64,000 nucleotides of DNA from Collinsella sp. (GTDB lineage Bacteria; Actinomycetota; Coriobacteriia; Coriobacteriales; Coriobacteriaceae): NCBI GenBank assembly GCA_019413925.1, contig DXMY01000007.1, positions 10,013-74,012 on the forward strand, written 5' to 3'. This document shows, one piece after another, positions 1-8,007 of the stretch. The translations under genes and the position numbers were made by a program. The notes below the pieces were generated by a model. That model was not told the origin of the DNA. It did not search any database and saw only the letters and a list, made by a program, of their open reading frames with translations. Numbering within the stretch: position 1 is the stretch's first letter; each line of letters starts with the position of its first letter.

Positions 1-2
1 TC

Positions 3-257
3 GCTGTGGCGCCCACGCGCTGCGAGCGCATCCCCATGCTGCGCGATTGTGACTCACTCGACAACGCCGAGGCCTGGGAAGCCCACGAGGAATCGCTCGG
101 GCATACTGAGGACGGCAATGAGGCCATCCTTCGGCAGGATATCTGCGGCAATTTCGTCAATCCGGACGACTACCGCATCAGCGCACTCAACCTCTCCAAC
201 AGCGCCGCCATCGTCCTCTACGAAGCCCTGCGCCAAACAGGCTTTCCGGGAATGTGA
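3..257 (+). CDS. trmL: tRNA (cytidine(34)-2'-O)-methyltransferase, C-terminal part
   Basis: This is the 3' end of a gene that begins before the window. The last 85 codons match the end of SPOUT-class TrmL proteins, which 2'-O-methylate the wobble base of tRNA-Leu using SAM. The motif RIPML is followed later by LNLSNSAAIVLYEALRQTGF, the knot-forming C-terminal segment. About 47 residues lie between the two, where the E. coli protein has only a few, so there is an acidic insertion inside the conserved region. The stop TGA (255-257) lies inside the palindrome at 253-281. Family assignment is confident; function of the insertion is unknown. Confidence 0.85.
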   Translation, partial: AVAPTRCERIPMLRDCDSLDNAEAWEAHEESLGHTEDGNEAILRQDICGNFVNPDDYRISALNLSNSAAIVLYEALRQTGFPGM

Positions 258-281
258 CAAAGGGACCGTCCCTTTGTCACA
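253..281. repeat. Short GGGAC palindrome, copy 1
   Basis: Arms TGTGACAAAGGGAC and its reverse complement flank one base. First of eight copies in the window. It contains the TGA stop of trmL. With the following AT-rich bases it could act as a transcription terminator hairpin. Confidence 0.85.
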
Positions 282-440
282 TATCGCAACTACTAATTTA
301 AATGGAATTAACCGGTTTTAAACGCTTTTAACTAGAAAAATTGCCAGTATATTACTAGCTTTTACTGAGTTGCACCGTATGGGTTTATACGCTTCCACCC
401 CGTAAAGGACAGGAACCCCGCAGCAAATGGTCCCCACACA

Positions 441-1505
441 TCAGAATTCAACTTCAAATACAAACGATTGCCGGAGTTCTCGCTTAGCTTGGCTTGTCAG
501 GCTCGAATTCGCCCTTATGTTCAGTTTGCTGCATGCCTCGTCGATAGCCATAGCAAGTGATACAGACATGGTCATGGTCGTTTCACTTTTCAATTCGACC
601 CGATAGCTCTTCGCCTTGTTTTTATCCTCTCCACCACATCTCGTCTCAATTAACAAGAGAACATCTGAGTCATGGGCATACCAATGGAGCTCAGGGCGCT
701 GTGGAACCATGTCGCCCTCAAATTCCTGTGTAAACAGAATTTTCTTCTCACTTCTCGTTGAATCGCTCAAGGAACCGTCGATTCGAACCGAGCCCCTCTT
801 TCCCGCCTTGGCATTTCCCTTAACCTGGCGGCCTCGCCGAGTTTCCTCGTACTCCGTCACCTCCAGCTTGCAGCGCTTCGCGCCAAGCATGAACGCAATC
901 CGTCTCAACTCGGCCATCTTGTCTTGTTGCATGGTTGCAAAATAAGAGTCAAGGTCAACAAAGCGAGACCGGTCAAATGCATCTATGTAATATGTGGAAT
1001 AAAGAGATGGTTTAGGATAGAAAGACAGCTCGCTATCCTCGATTGCCTCGCGGTACAGATTGAAAATCTGCGTACCCTTAACAGTGTCCAGCCAACCAAT
1101 AGCATCCCTACAGACGTCGATGCCCCGGCGCTCGTTTCCGTCAACAATTCGAATCATGTTCGGCAAATGGAATGAAGGACTCTGATAGGTCTCCTTGGTT
1201 ACCGGCCTGTATCTATTGAGCTGCTGCTGGTATGCCCAATCGTTGACCGCATCACCGATATCCGCAGCAGCGCCTGCCGCACCATCGGCCGCATCAGCAA
1301 TAGCTGCCAAGGCGTCATCGGCCATCGGAGTTGCAGCACGCATTGCACCATCGGCAATTTTCTGTACGATTGCAACCGCGCTCGTCATCGCGCTTCCGGC
1401 GCCATCAACCAACCCGGCAGCGGCCTTACGGATATCAAAGCCCTGCTTATGTCGCGGCAGCTCCTCCCTTTCGGCAGCAACGGCCAGATCGTCTTTATCC
1501 TCCAT
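441..1505 (-). CDS. Protein of unknown function (354 aa), last gene of the DUF4230 operon
   Basis: I do not recognise a family. The N-terminus is charged. Residues about 25-90 are very rich in Ala and Asp and probably helical, with repeated AADA/AGAAAD-like stretches. The remainder is mixed alpha/beta. A Lys/Arg/Gly-rich stretch (RRGRQVKGNAKAGKRG) lies near residue 230, and the protein ends in an aromatic-acidic FVFEVEF tail. No signal peptide or clear membrane helix is seen. The ATG has an AGGAGGT site and lies 9 bp after the 43-codon ORF, so it is probably translated from the same mRNA as the three upstream genes. Base composition is more AT-rich than the housekeeping genes that follow. Confidence 0.7.
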   Translation of the reverse strand: MEDKDDLAVAAEREELPRHKQGFDIRKAAAGLVDGAGSAMTSAVAIVQKIADGAMRAATPMADDALAAIADAADGAAGAAADIGDAVNDWAYQQQLNRYRPVTKETYQSPSFHLPNMIRIVDGNERRGIDVCRDAIGWLDTVKGTQIFNLYREAIEDSELSFYPKPSLYSTYYIDAFDRSRFVDLDSYFATMQQDKMAELRRIAFMLGAKRCKLEVTEYEETRRGRQVKGNAKAGKRGSVRIDGSLSDSTRSEKKILFTQEFEGDMVPQRPELHWYAHDSDVLLLIETRCGGEDKNKAKSYRVELKSETTMTMSVSLAMAIDEACSKLNIRANSSLTSQAKRELRQSFVFEVEF

Positions 1506-1514
1506 GATGACCTC

Positions 1515-1646
1515 CTATTTCCGATAGTCGAAATCAACCGTATATTCATCGCCAAATGCCGAGTTGAAGGTAGTGTCGAGAAAGGTGGTGTAGTGCCCGA
1601 TCAGAAGCGAGCCGGCCCCAGCGATCTGTTGCCGTTTATCCAACAT
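1515..1646 (-). CDS. 43-residue microprotein
   Basis: A short ORF starts with ATG 11 bp after the stop of the DUF4230 gene, behind a GGGGTG-like ribosome site. It ends 9 bp before the next gene, whose AGGAGGT overlaps its 3' end. The peptide begins MLDKRQQIAGAGSLLIGHYT and continues with TTFLDTTFNSAFGDEY and a short YTVDFDYRK end. The tight spacing on both sides supports translation. No family is recognised. The phrase GSLLIGHY could be a short buried or membrane-touching helix. Confidence 0.6.
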   Translation of the reverse strand: MLDKRQQIAGAGSLLIGHYTTFLDTTFNSAFGDEYTVDFDYRK

Positions 1647-1657
1647 GCTATTCACCC

Positions 1658-2302
1658 CTACTCAAACGCAACGTCAACATTGACGTCATCGCCGCATAAG
1701 GCTTTGACCTGTTTTTCGATAAGGGCGCAGGCTCTATCATCAGATTCTTGGAGCATATTGCTTTCCTTGACCTTCTTGGTCTGCTCTTTCTTTGCCTGTT
1801 TCAATAACGTGTTTAGATCATCAGTGCTTACTTGATTCCAGTTAAGAAAGCCATTGTCCTCAACATATTTCTTAAGCGTATTGGGGTCTGTCGAGAACGA
1901 GGTGATCTCCGAGTGAGGCAGTATAACCTTTACGCTCTTGACCTCTGAATTCTTATCGGCCATATTAGCCCGTACGATTGTAACCTTCATCTTATCGGCA
2001 TCGATCCCGATGTCAGCTTTGCCGTCAATCGTTGCGACATATCGCTTAGACGTAAAGGGGTTTTCCCACCCAAGCGGATTGCCCGCCTCATCAATTGAAA
2101 GCAGCTGGGTGAAGTTGTACTCGTACGTCACGAGCTTAACGACTGGCGTGATCTCCTCGCGAATCGAATCATCGCTGATCGTTGTAGGATTACGCGTCAA
2201 TGACATCCAGATACCCCAGGCAACCGCTAGAACCGTAGCAACGACTAACCCGCCAAAGGCAACCTTTTGCGGTATCGTTGTAAGAAATTTTGTTTTTGCC
2301 AT
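1658..2302 (-). CDS. DUF4230 domain membrane-anchored protein
   Basis: This 214-residue protein has one N-terminal membrane helix (residues about 12-33, KVAFGGLVVATVLAVAWGIW). An extracytoplasmic DUF4230 domain follows. Visible DUF4230 features are the VTYEYNFTQLLSID strand, a GKADIGIDADKMKV segment, the KVILPHSEITSF segment, and the C-terminal Lys/Glu-rich helix with KKEQTKK. The function of DUF4230 is not known; members are widespread membrane-anchored proteins. It sits between a lipoprotein gene (144 bp upstream) and a microprotein gene (11 bp downstream), so the group probably forms an envelope-associated unit. Confidence 0.8.
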   Translation of the reverse strand: MAKTKFLTTIPQKVAFGGLVVATVLAVAWGIWMSLTRNPTTISDDSIREEITPVVKLVTYEYNFTQLLSIDEAGNPLGWENPFTSKRYVATIDGKADIGIDADKMKVTIVRANMADKNSEVKSVKVILPHSEITSFSTDPNTLKKYVEDNGFLNWNQVSTDDLNTLLKQAKKEQTKKVKESNMLQESDDRACALIEKQVKALCGDDVNVDVAFE

Positions 2303-2393
2303 CCTGTTTCACCTTTCCTTTATTGCCCCGACGTTCCCATCATCTTCCAGCGCGAGCATGATGGCACGAATCATTCCGTCAACGGCTCAATGC

Positions 2394-2428
2394 AAAGCGC
2401 GACCGTTCAAAGAAAACGGCCGCGCTTT
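2394..2428. terminator. Hairpin between lipoprotein and DUF4230 genes
   Basis: Arms AAAGCGCGACCGTT and AACGGCCGCGCTTT pair over 14 bp with one G-T pair around a 7-nt loop. The T-rich tract lies on the plus-strand side. It may be an attenuator or mRNA-stabilising hairpin between the two leftward genes rather than a full terminator. Confidence 0.45.
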
Positions 2429-2446
2429 CTTTTCAATTCCCGCGAA

Positions 2447-3259
2447 CTATTCCTTGACGCTGTAACCCGACACCGTCGGCGCAAGCCTCGAGGCGTCAAC
2501 CTCGCTCATTACCTCAAACTTCACCTTCTCGCCAGGCGCCCAGGCAGATGTATCTGCGTAGCATTCTTCCGCCCTCACACCATCGGCATCGTAAAGGGCA
2601 ACGTTTAGATAAACGTTTTCGAACGATATGTCAGAGGTGTTTTCGACGATTGCGGTGTACGTATAGAGACCGTAGCCATCATCACTTTTCTCAAAGTTCG
2701 CCGATGAGAGCAAACCGTTGATAACCTCATCGTTATGCGTCTTCTCCTCTACGGTCCTACCGTTCTTAATTAGCTCGTCAAACTCATCTTGATACTCGTC
2801 ATCGACTGTTAAGTCATATCGATCAACCAGTTTCTTAAGCTGTGCGGATCGTGCGTCGTAGGCCTTTTCCCATTCCTCGTAGTACTTAGGATCAGATTCC
2901 GCATACTTCTTGGTAACATCGAGCTGATTGTCAAGCAGGTTGAGATAGGCGATGACATCTTCCTGCATCTTAGCGTCTTTAAAAGGCACCTTTTTGAGTT
3001 CTTTGTCGTTATCGATCTCGGTTTTAATTATCTCTTTTCGCACTTTATTCGAGCTTAGATCAGCATCTTCTCCAAGCGATTCGATATAATCCGACCGCTT
3101 TTGATAACCTTGAGCAATCACAGCCATTGCACGGTCATCGGCATAATCAGGTTCATCGTTTTTCTTCTCAGACTGCGAACAGCCGCTCAGCAGAAGCGCC
3201 CCACAAAACACCATCGCAAATAGCGCGGTCACCAGAGCCATTCCATAACGCCTTTTCAT
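2447..3259 (-). CDS. Secreted lipoprotein with FxLYD-like C-terminal domain
   Basis: The start was placed at the ATG preceded by AGGAGGACGAA, seven codons inside the longest frame. The N-terminus is KRR, a hydrophobic stretch, then a lipobox LLSGC, so this is a lipoprotein (270 aa). The middle (residues about 30-170) is charged and helical, with many Asp, Lys and Tyr. The last about 90 residues resemble FxLYD-type beta domains: YTYTAIVENTSDISFENV and VYLNVALYDADG, then WAPGEKVKFEV. First gene of the leftward operon with the DUF4230 protein. No enzymatic motif is seen; a surface-binding or structural role is inferred. Confidence 0.75.
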   Translation of the reverse strand: MKRRYGMALVTALFAMVFCGALLLSGCSQSEKKNDEPDYADDRAMAVIAQGYQKRSDYIESLGEDADLSSNKVRKEIIKTEIDNDKELKKVPFKDAKMQEDVIAYLNLLDNQLDVTKKYAESDPKYYEEWEKAYDARSAQLKKLVDRYDLTVDDEYQDEFDELIKNGRTVEEKTHNDEVINGLLSSANFEKSDDGYGLYTYTAIVENTSDISFENVYLNVALYDADGVRAEECYADTSAWAPGEKVKFEVMSEVDASRLAPTVSGYSVKE

Positions 3260-3294
3260 TTCGTCCTCCTTTAAATACAAAACACGATATCTAG

Positions 3295-3413
3295 CCCCTC
3301 GTCAAAAAGCAGACGAATTGGCAACGCGGTGGCACTATTTGGTTCAAGGGCGTGAACTGGATAAACATCGAGGGAAGGAGTGAGCTCTGCGGAATAAACT
3401 CCCCTCGTCAAAA
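3295..3413. repeat. 13-bp direct repeat pair upstream of the lipoprotein operon
   Basis: CCCCTCGTCAAAA occurs at 3295-3307 and again at 3401-3413. The pair brackets the space between the recombinase stop and the lipoprotein promoter region. It may be coincidental, a regulatory pair, or a trace of an insertion. Confidence 0.4.
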
Positions 3414-3420
3414 TGTCTAG

Positions 3421-4056
3421 CTAAAGAGGACGAGCAGACGACAAACGGTCAAAACTGGTCGCGTCCGCCCGTCTCCAACGATCGAACGTCGAGACGCTGA
3501 CGTTCAAAAGCGCAGCAGCCTCTCGCCTCGTAACCTCACCCCCTTCGAATAATTTGATGACGTCGCGATAGCTATCTGGGCGTTCGAATGCCGGCCTTCC
3601 AAATTTCACGCCACGCAAACGCGCCGACGCGATGCCCTCCGCCTGGCGTTGCTTGATGTTTTCGCGCTCTAGCTGCGCCACATAGCTCAAGATTTGAAGA
3701 ACCAGATCCGCCATGAACGTTCCCGTAATGCCATCAGGCTGCTCGCGCGTATCGAGCAATGGCATATCAAGCACCACGATGGCAGCATTCCTATCCACCG
3801 TGATGCGTCGCCACTCATCGAGGACTTCACGATAATTGCGGCCCAAACGATCGATACTTTTGATCACGAGAACGTCGCCTTCGCGCAGCCTGCGAAGAAG
3901 ACGCTGGTACTGGGGACGCTTAAAGTCCTTACCGCTTGCCTTGTCAGCATAAATCTGGCTCCGTTGCACGGGAAACCTTGCCAGCGCGTCTAATTGGCGG
4001 CCCAGGTTCTGGTCTGCGGAAGAGACACGCGCATACCCAAAGATTCGATTGTCCAT
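3421..4056 (-). CDS. Serine recombinase, resolvase/invertase family
   Basis: This 211-residue protein has the full resolvase catalytic domain. GYARVSSADQN holds Arg10 and the nucleophile Ser12. SIDRLGRN (Arg70, Arg73) matches the conserved active-site arginines. The E-helix region contains QLERENIKQRQAEG. Residues about 160-205 form a Hin-type helix-turn-helix (REAAALLNVSVSTFDRWRR). Length is typical of resolvases and invertases of about 185-210 aa, not large integrases. No transposase is adjacent, so it may be a stand-alone inversion or resolution enzyme of the island. An inverted TTTCGCG/CGCGAAA pair upstream may be its site. Confidence 0.9.
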   Translation of the reverse strand: MDNRIFGYARVSSADQNLGRQLDALARFPVQRSQIYADKASGKDFKRPQYQRLLRRLREGDVLVIKSIDRLGRNYREVLDEWRRITVDRNAAIVVLDMPLLDTREQPDGITGTFMADLVLQILSYVAQLERENIKQRQAEGIASARLRGVKFGRPAFERPDSYRDVIKLFEGGEVTRREAAALLNVSVSTFDRWRRADATSFDRLSSARPL

Positions 4057-4104
4057 AATTGTCCCTATCGGCTGCCTCTTGGCAGCATCAGCTCAAGCGA
4101 GAGC

Positions 4105-4180
4105 CCACTCACTATAGGGCGTGCAAATTTCGCGAATGGGTTGAGGCCATTTTGACCCTCACGCGAAAACTGTTCAAGCG
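4105..4180. promoter_or_regulatory. Possible recombinase site or operator
   Basis: The segment upstream of the recombinase carries TTTCGCGAATGGGT and, about 25 bp on, TTTGACCCTCACGCGAAAA. The two form an imperfect inverted repeat with CGCG cores. Crossover sites and operators of serine recombinases are typically imperfect palindromes next to the gene, so this is a candidate only. Confidence 0.3.
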
Positions 4181-4211
4181 CCATGCCGACAGATGCTGGC
4201 TTTAACGGGAA

Positions 4212-4240
4212 TGTGACAAAGGGACAGTCCCTTTGTCACA
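4212..4240. repeat. Short GGGAC palindrome, copy 2
   Basis: Arms TGTGACAAAGGGAC around one base, identical in the arms to copy 1. It lies 5 bp beyond the stop of the leftward UvrA-like gene, in a terminator-like position. Confidence 0.85.
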
Positions 4241-4245
4241 TTCTG

Positions 4246-6738
4246 CTAGAGGTAATGGCCAGTGACGCTTGCGGAGCAGGCCGCAGTGTCGTCCGGCGTG
4301 CCGACGCAGACGATTTGTCCGCCTGCGTCGCCACCGCCCGGGCCCATGTCGATCACGTAATCGGCGTTACGGATAAGGTCGAGGTCATGCTCGATCACGA
4401 TGACCGTGGCGCCCTTGGCAACGAGGCCATCAAACACGCTCAGCAGTACCTGAACATCGAGCGGATGCAGGCCGATCGTGGGCTCGTCGAACACGAATAC
4501 GGCATCGTCCTGCACGCGGCCCATCTCGCTTGCAAGCTTGAGTCGCTGCGCCTCGCCGCCCGAAAGCGCCGGCGTGGGCTCGCCAAGCGTGAGGTAGCCC
4601 AAGCCCAAGTCATGCAGGGTCTGCAAGCGCGCCTGGACTTTCTTGAGTCCCACCGTGGCATCGAGGGCCTCGTCCACACTCATATCCATGAGCTGCGGCA
4701 GCGTAAGCAGGCTGCCGTCCTTGCCCTCGCGATGGATATGCAAGGCCGCGTCTGCATAACGCGAGCCGCGGCATGCAGGACAGACAATCTCGACATCGGG
4801 CAAAAACTGCACGTCGAGCGATATCGAGCCCGTGCCATCGCACGTAGGACAGCGCAAGGTGCCAGTGTTGTAGCTAAAGGCACCCGCTTTATATCCTGCC
4901 GCCTTGGCCTCGGGCGTACGGGCGAAGGCGCGGCGCAGCTCATCATGGATGTCGGCATAGGTCGCTACCGTCGAGCGTACGTTGGCGCCGATGGGCGTGG
5001 CGTCAATCAGGTTGGCGCGCGCGATGCCCTCGGCATCGACCCAACGCACGTGCCTTGGCAGGCGCTCGCCGGCCGCTTGCGCCTTGAGCGCCGGGATGAG
5101 CGTCTCGAGCACCAGTGTCGTCTTGCCCGAACCCGAAACACCCGTCACCGCGACAAGGCGGCCACGCGGGATATCGACTTCGAGTGGTTTGACGGTATGG
5201 ATGGCATCGGTCGCCATGCGGATATGGCCCAGATCGAACATTTCGTCGTCAGCCACCTGCGGGCGCAAGCGCTTGGGGTCCGAGCGCAAGAACGGCGCGA
5301 TGCGGCTACCCTGCGATTGTTCGACCTCGCCCACCGTACCGGCGGCGATCACATGACCGCCGCCTGCTCCGGCAACGGGGCCCATCTCGACCAGATAGTC
5401 GGCTTCTGCCAGCACGCGCGTGTCGTGGTCAACAACAACCACGGTGTTGCCGTCATCCACCAGATCGCGCATCACGCCCACCAGGCCATCGACATTGGCA
5501 GGATGCAAGCCGATCGAAGGCTCGTCCAGCACATACAGCACGCCCGTCGATCGGTTGCGCACCACGCGGGCAAGCTGCACGCGCTGGCGCTCGCCCGTCG
5601 ACAGCGTGGCACCGGCGCGGTCGAGCGAAAGGTAGTCGAGACCCAGGTCGATCAGGCGACGGGCCGTGCTCAAAAACGAATCGCAGATGTCCGTCGCCAT
5701 GGGCTGCATCTCGGTCGGCAAGGATGCGGGCACCCCGCGCACCCACTCAATCGCCTCGCCCAGTGTCATGGCCGCCGCCTGCGCCAGATTGATACCGCGT
5801 ACCTGAGGCTGGCGAGCGGCCTCGGAAAGACGCGTTCCGCCGCAGTCACGGCACGGCCCCTCGCGCAAAAAACGTGCAACGCGTTTGAGCCCCTTATCGT
5901 CCTTAACCTTGGCGAGCGCATTCTCGACCGTATAGACGGCGTTGTAATAGGTAAAGTCGAGCGGCGTGGCACCCTCGCCGTTTTTAGGAACGTAGAGAAT
6001 ATGCTTCTTGACCGCCGGGCCATGGAACACGATATCGCGCTCGGCGGGCGTGAGCTGGTTAAACGGCACGTCGGTGCGCACACCCATCTCGCCGGCCACC
6101 TGTTTCATCAGATCCCACATGAGTGTGCCCCAGGGAAGCACCGCGCCCTCGTCGATGGTCTTTGACTCGTCGGGCACCAGGCTCGCCTCGTCCACTTTGC
6201 GCATAACGCCGGTACCGCCGCAGGTAGGGCACGCGCCGCCACTGTTAAAGGCAAGGTCCTCGGCACCCGGCGCATAGAACTCGTGCCCGCATGCGGGGCA
6301 TGTGAGCGACAGGCCCGCGGCCACGTTAAGGCTCGGCTCCACGCGCGCCCCGCAATGCGGGCAGACGTGATGGGCGCAGCGGCTAAAGAGCAGACGCAGG
6401 CTATTGTTGAGCTCGGTCATGGTGCCAAAAGTGGAACGCACGCCCGGCACGCTGGGGCGCTGATGCAATGCGAGCGCCGCCGGCACGTGCAGCACCTCGT
6501 CCACCTGGGCGTGCTCGGCCTGCGTCAGACGACGGCGGGTATAGGTGCTGAGCGCCTCCAGGTAACGGCGCGAGCCCTCGGCATAAAGAACTCCCAGTGC
6601 CAGCGAACTCTTGCCCGAACCCGACACACCGGCAATGCCCACGAGCCTTCCCAACGGAATGTCGATATCGATGTCCTTGAGGTTATGGACACGTGCACCG
6701 CGCACCTCGATAGCACTTGGTTGTTGCAACACCGTCAT
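4246..6738 (-). CDS. UvrA-like ABC-class ATPase (UvrA2 type)
   Basis: An 830-residue twin-ABC protein of the excinuclease A family. The first ATPase has GVSGSGKSSL, YTRRR, the signature LSTGERQRVQLARV and DEPSIGLHP. The second has GVSGSGKTTL, LSGGEAQRLKLASEM and DEPTIGLHP. Two CxxC zinc modules are seen (CPHCGA...CPACGH and CPTCGG; later CPTCDG...CPACRG). It is about 110 residues shorter than canonical UvrA (about 940), and I do not see a normal UvrB-interaction region, so UvrA2 or drug-resistance-type UvrA is more likely than the housekeeping protein. The start at MTVLQQ was chosen because GGAAGGGAAGCG precedes it; a longer frame would translate the palindrome. Confidence 0.85.
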   Translation of the reverse strand: MTVLQQPSAIEVRGARVHNLKDIDIDIPLGRLVGIAGVSGSGKSSLALGVLYAEGSRRYLEALSTYTRRRLTQAEHAQVDEVLHVPAALALHQRPSVPGVRSTFGTMTELNNSLRLLFSRCAHHVCPHCGARVEPSLNVAAGLSLTCPACGHEFYAPGAEDLAFNSGGACPTCGGTGVMRKVDEASLVPDESKTIDEGAVLPWGTLMWDLMKQVAGEMGVRTDVPFNQLTPAERDIVFHGPAVKKHILYVPKNGEGATPLDFTYYNAVYTVENALAKVKDDKGLKRVARFLREGPCRDCGGTRLSEAARQPQVRGINLAQAAAMTLGEAIEWVRGVPASLPTEMQPMATDICDSFLSTARRLIDLGLDYLSLDRAGATLSTGERQRVQLARVVRNRSTGVLYVLDEPSIGLHPANVDGLVGVMRDLVDDGNTVVVVDHDTRVLAEADYLVEMGPVAGAGGGHVIAAGTVGEVEQSQGSRIAPFLRSDPKRLRPQVADDEMFDLGHIRMATDAIHTVKPLEVDIPRGRLVAVTGVSGSGKTTLVLETLIPALKAQAAGERLPRHVRWVDAEGIARANLIDATPIGANVRSTVATYADIHDELRRAFARTPEAKAAGYKAGAFSYNTGTLRCPTCDGTGSISLDVQFLPDVEIVCPACRGSRYADAALHIHREGKDGSLLTLPQLMDMSVDEALDATVGLKKVQARLQTLHDLGLGYLTLGEPTPALSGGEAQRLKLASEMGRVQDDAVFVFDEPTIGLHPLDVQVLLSVFDGLVAKGATVIVIEHDLDLIRNADYVIDMGPGGGDAGGQIVCVGTPDDTAACSASVTGHYL

Positions 6739-6761
6739 CGCTTCCCTTCCTGTTGATCGAA

Positions 6762-6790
6762 TGTGACAAAGGGACAGTCCCTTTGTCACA
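6762..6790. repeat. Short GGGAC palindrome, copy 3
   Basis: Arms TGTGACAAAGGGAC. It sits between the UvrA-like start and the AAA ATPase stop; the ATPase stop TAA (6793-6791) abuts it. Confidence 0.85.
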
Positions 6791-7909
6791 TTACTCGTGC
6801 CATAAAACACGATCTCGAATGTACTCGCCCAGCATGGGCACGGTAAACCGGACGAGGCCGTATCCGGCAGCCTCGATGACGCGCTCGCGAATCAGGCTTG
6901 CGCGATATTTACTCGCCCAGCTCTGGGTGCGATCGCAGCGCTCAATGATATCCGCCATGCGCGTCGGCTTACCCTCGTCAGCAGCCATGGCCTCGATAAA
7001 AAGACGCTGTGGACTGCGCAACCCATAATACAAGGGAGCGTCCACTGCTTCATAGAACTCGGAGACGGCATCGGCGTAGCCAGCCTCGACATCGCGCTCT
7101 TCAATGACCCGCGAGTCACGCCGGACAGCAGCCCGCCACATGTAATATCCCACCAGCTGGACCATATAGGGATGCCCCATGCTCTTGTGTGCTGCAAGGT
7201 CCGCCGTCTCCGCATCAACGCAAAGACCAGCGCCTTTGACCGTCTCGATATATGAATCGCGCACTTTGGGCAAAGAAATCGCCCCCAGCGTACGCTGCTG
7301 GGCGCGGCGCAAAAACGTTACGCTCGGCTCTTCGAGCAAGTCATCAACCATACTGGGCAAGCCGGCAAAAACCAGCGCAAGACCGCGCTGGTCGCTATCG
7401 AGCAAGCCCGTGGCATCCTGATCTCCGAGCACTTGCTGATAGAGAACGGCAAGAGCCGCCAGCTCCTCGATAGACGCAGACTGCGCCTCGTCAATCGCAA
7501 ACAGTATGCCCTTGCCTAGACCGAGCTTCTTGAGGCGCTCGTTGACCAGCCCTCGTAACGTCTCGCTCTTTGCTCGCGCCGCCTCGTCCGACATCCGGCC
7601 AAACGACGGCCCGAACTCCAATGACGTCACAACGGGTTTATTCGAGCGAAGCGCGTCGGCTAAGCGGTCGCATAAGCCAAGCGAAGCGGAATCGGAGATA
7701 ACCGCCCATCCGCGCTCGCTGGCTAGACGTTGCAGCTCTCGCAGGAGAACCGTTTTGCCGCAGCCGCGGTTTCCCGTAATGAGCATGAGCCTACCCGGCG
7801 CTCCGGCGCCGTTATCGAGCCCTTCCTCGAAATCTTCGATGACCGACTCGCGGCCGATGAGTATCGGGGGCCGCTTGCCAGCCGTGGGCTTAAAAGGATT
7901 TGGATTCAT
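6791..7909 (-). CDS. AAA/STAND-type ATPase with C-terminal winged helix (paralogue 1)
   Basis: This 372-residue protein starts NPFKPTAGKRPPILIGR, a typical entry to the AAA_16/Orc1-like ATPase fold. Walker A is GNRGCGKT (residues 46-53); Walker B ends in DEAQ (140-143). A VFAGLPSMVDDLL segment resembles sensor 1. C-terminal residues about 295-365 look like a winged helix (MADIIERCDRTQSWASKYRA). It is clearly paralogous to the ATPase at 56971-58065 (same NPF entry, AGLP, FLRR, PYM-QLVGY motifs). Upstream lie three TTATACC repeats spaced exactly 10 bp. The role is unknown; a DNA- or signal-responsive switch ATPase is inferred. Confidence 0.8.
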   Translation of the reverse strand: MNPNPFKPTAGKRPPILIGRESVIEDFEEGLDNGAGAPGRLMLITGNRGCGKTVLLRELQRLASERGWAVISDSASLGLCDRLADALRSNKPVVTSLEFGPSFGRMSDEAARAKSETLRGLVNERLKKLGLGKGILFAIDEAQSASIEELAALAVLYQQVLGDQDATGLLDSDQRGLALVFAGLPSMVDDLLEEPSVTFLRRAQQRTLGAISLPKVRDSYIETVKGAGLCVDAETADLAAHKSMGHPYMVQLVGYYMWRAAVRRDSRVIEERDVEAGYADAVSEFYEAVDAPLYYGLRSPQRLFIEAMAADEGKPTRMADIIERCDRTQSWASKYRASLIRERVIEAAGYGLVRFTVPMLGEYIRDRVLWHE

Positions 7910-7944
7910 GTCGGCCTCCTCGGATTGGCAAACCCTGCCTATAG

Positions 7945-7971
7945 TTATACCAACTTATACCGAGTTATACC
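7945..7971. promoter_or_regulatory. Three TTATACC repeats, 10-bp period
   Basis: TTATACC begins at 7945, 7955 and 7965, giving one copy per helical turn just upstream of the ATPase start. The spacing suits cooperative protein binding on one DNA face, so this is a candidate operator. Confidence 0.6.
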
Positions 7972-7978
7972 AACAGCA

Positions 7979-8007
7979 GGTGACAAAGGAACTGCCCCTT
8001 TGTCACA
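7979..8007. repeat. Short GGGAC-family palindrome, copy 4 (variant)
   Basis: Arms GTGACAAAGG/CCTTTGTCAC with the variant centre AACTGCC. The TGA stop of the Tet(M)-like gene (8005-8003) lies inside it. Confidence 0.8.

Noticed and set aside
4183..6165. 660-codon rightward frame opposite the UvrA-like gene
   Set aside because: It is a shadow of the GC-rich third-position pattern of the real leftward gene. It has no ribosome site and no recognisable domains, only His/Arg/Ala-rich sequence.
6739..6810. N-terminal extension of the UvrA-like protein
   Set aside because: The longer frame would begin inside the ATPase 3' end and translate the palindrome; the ATG at 6738 has the better ribosome site.
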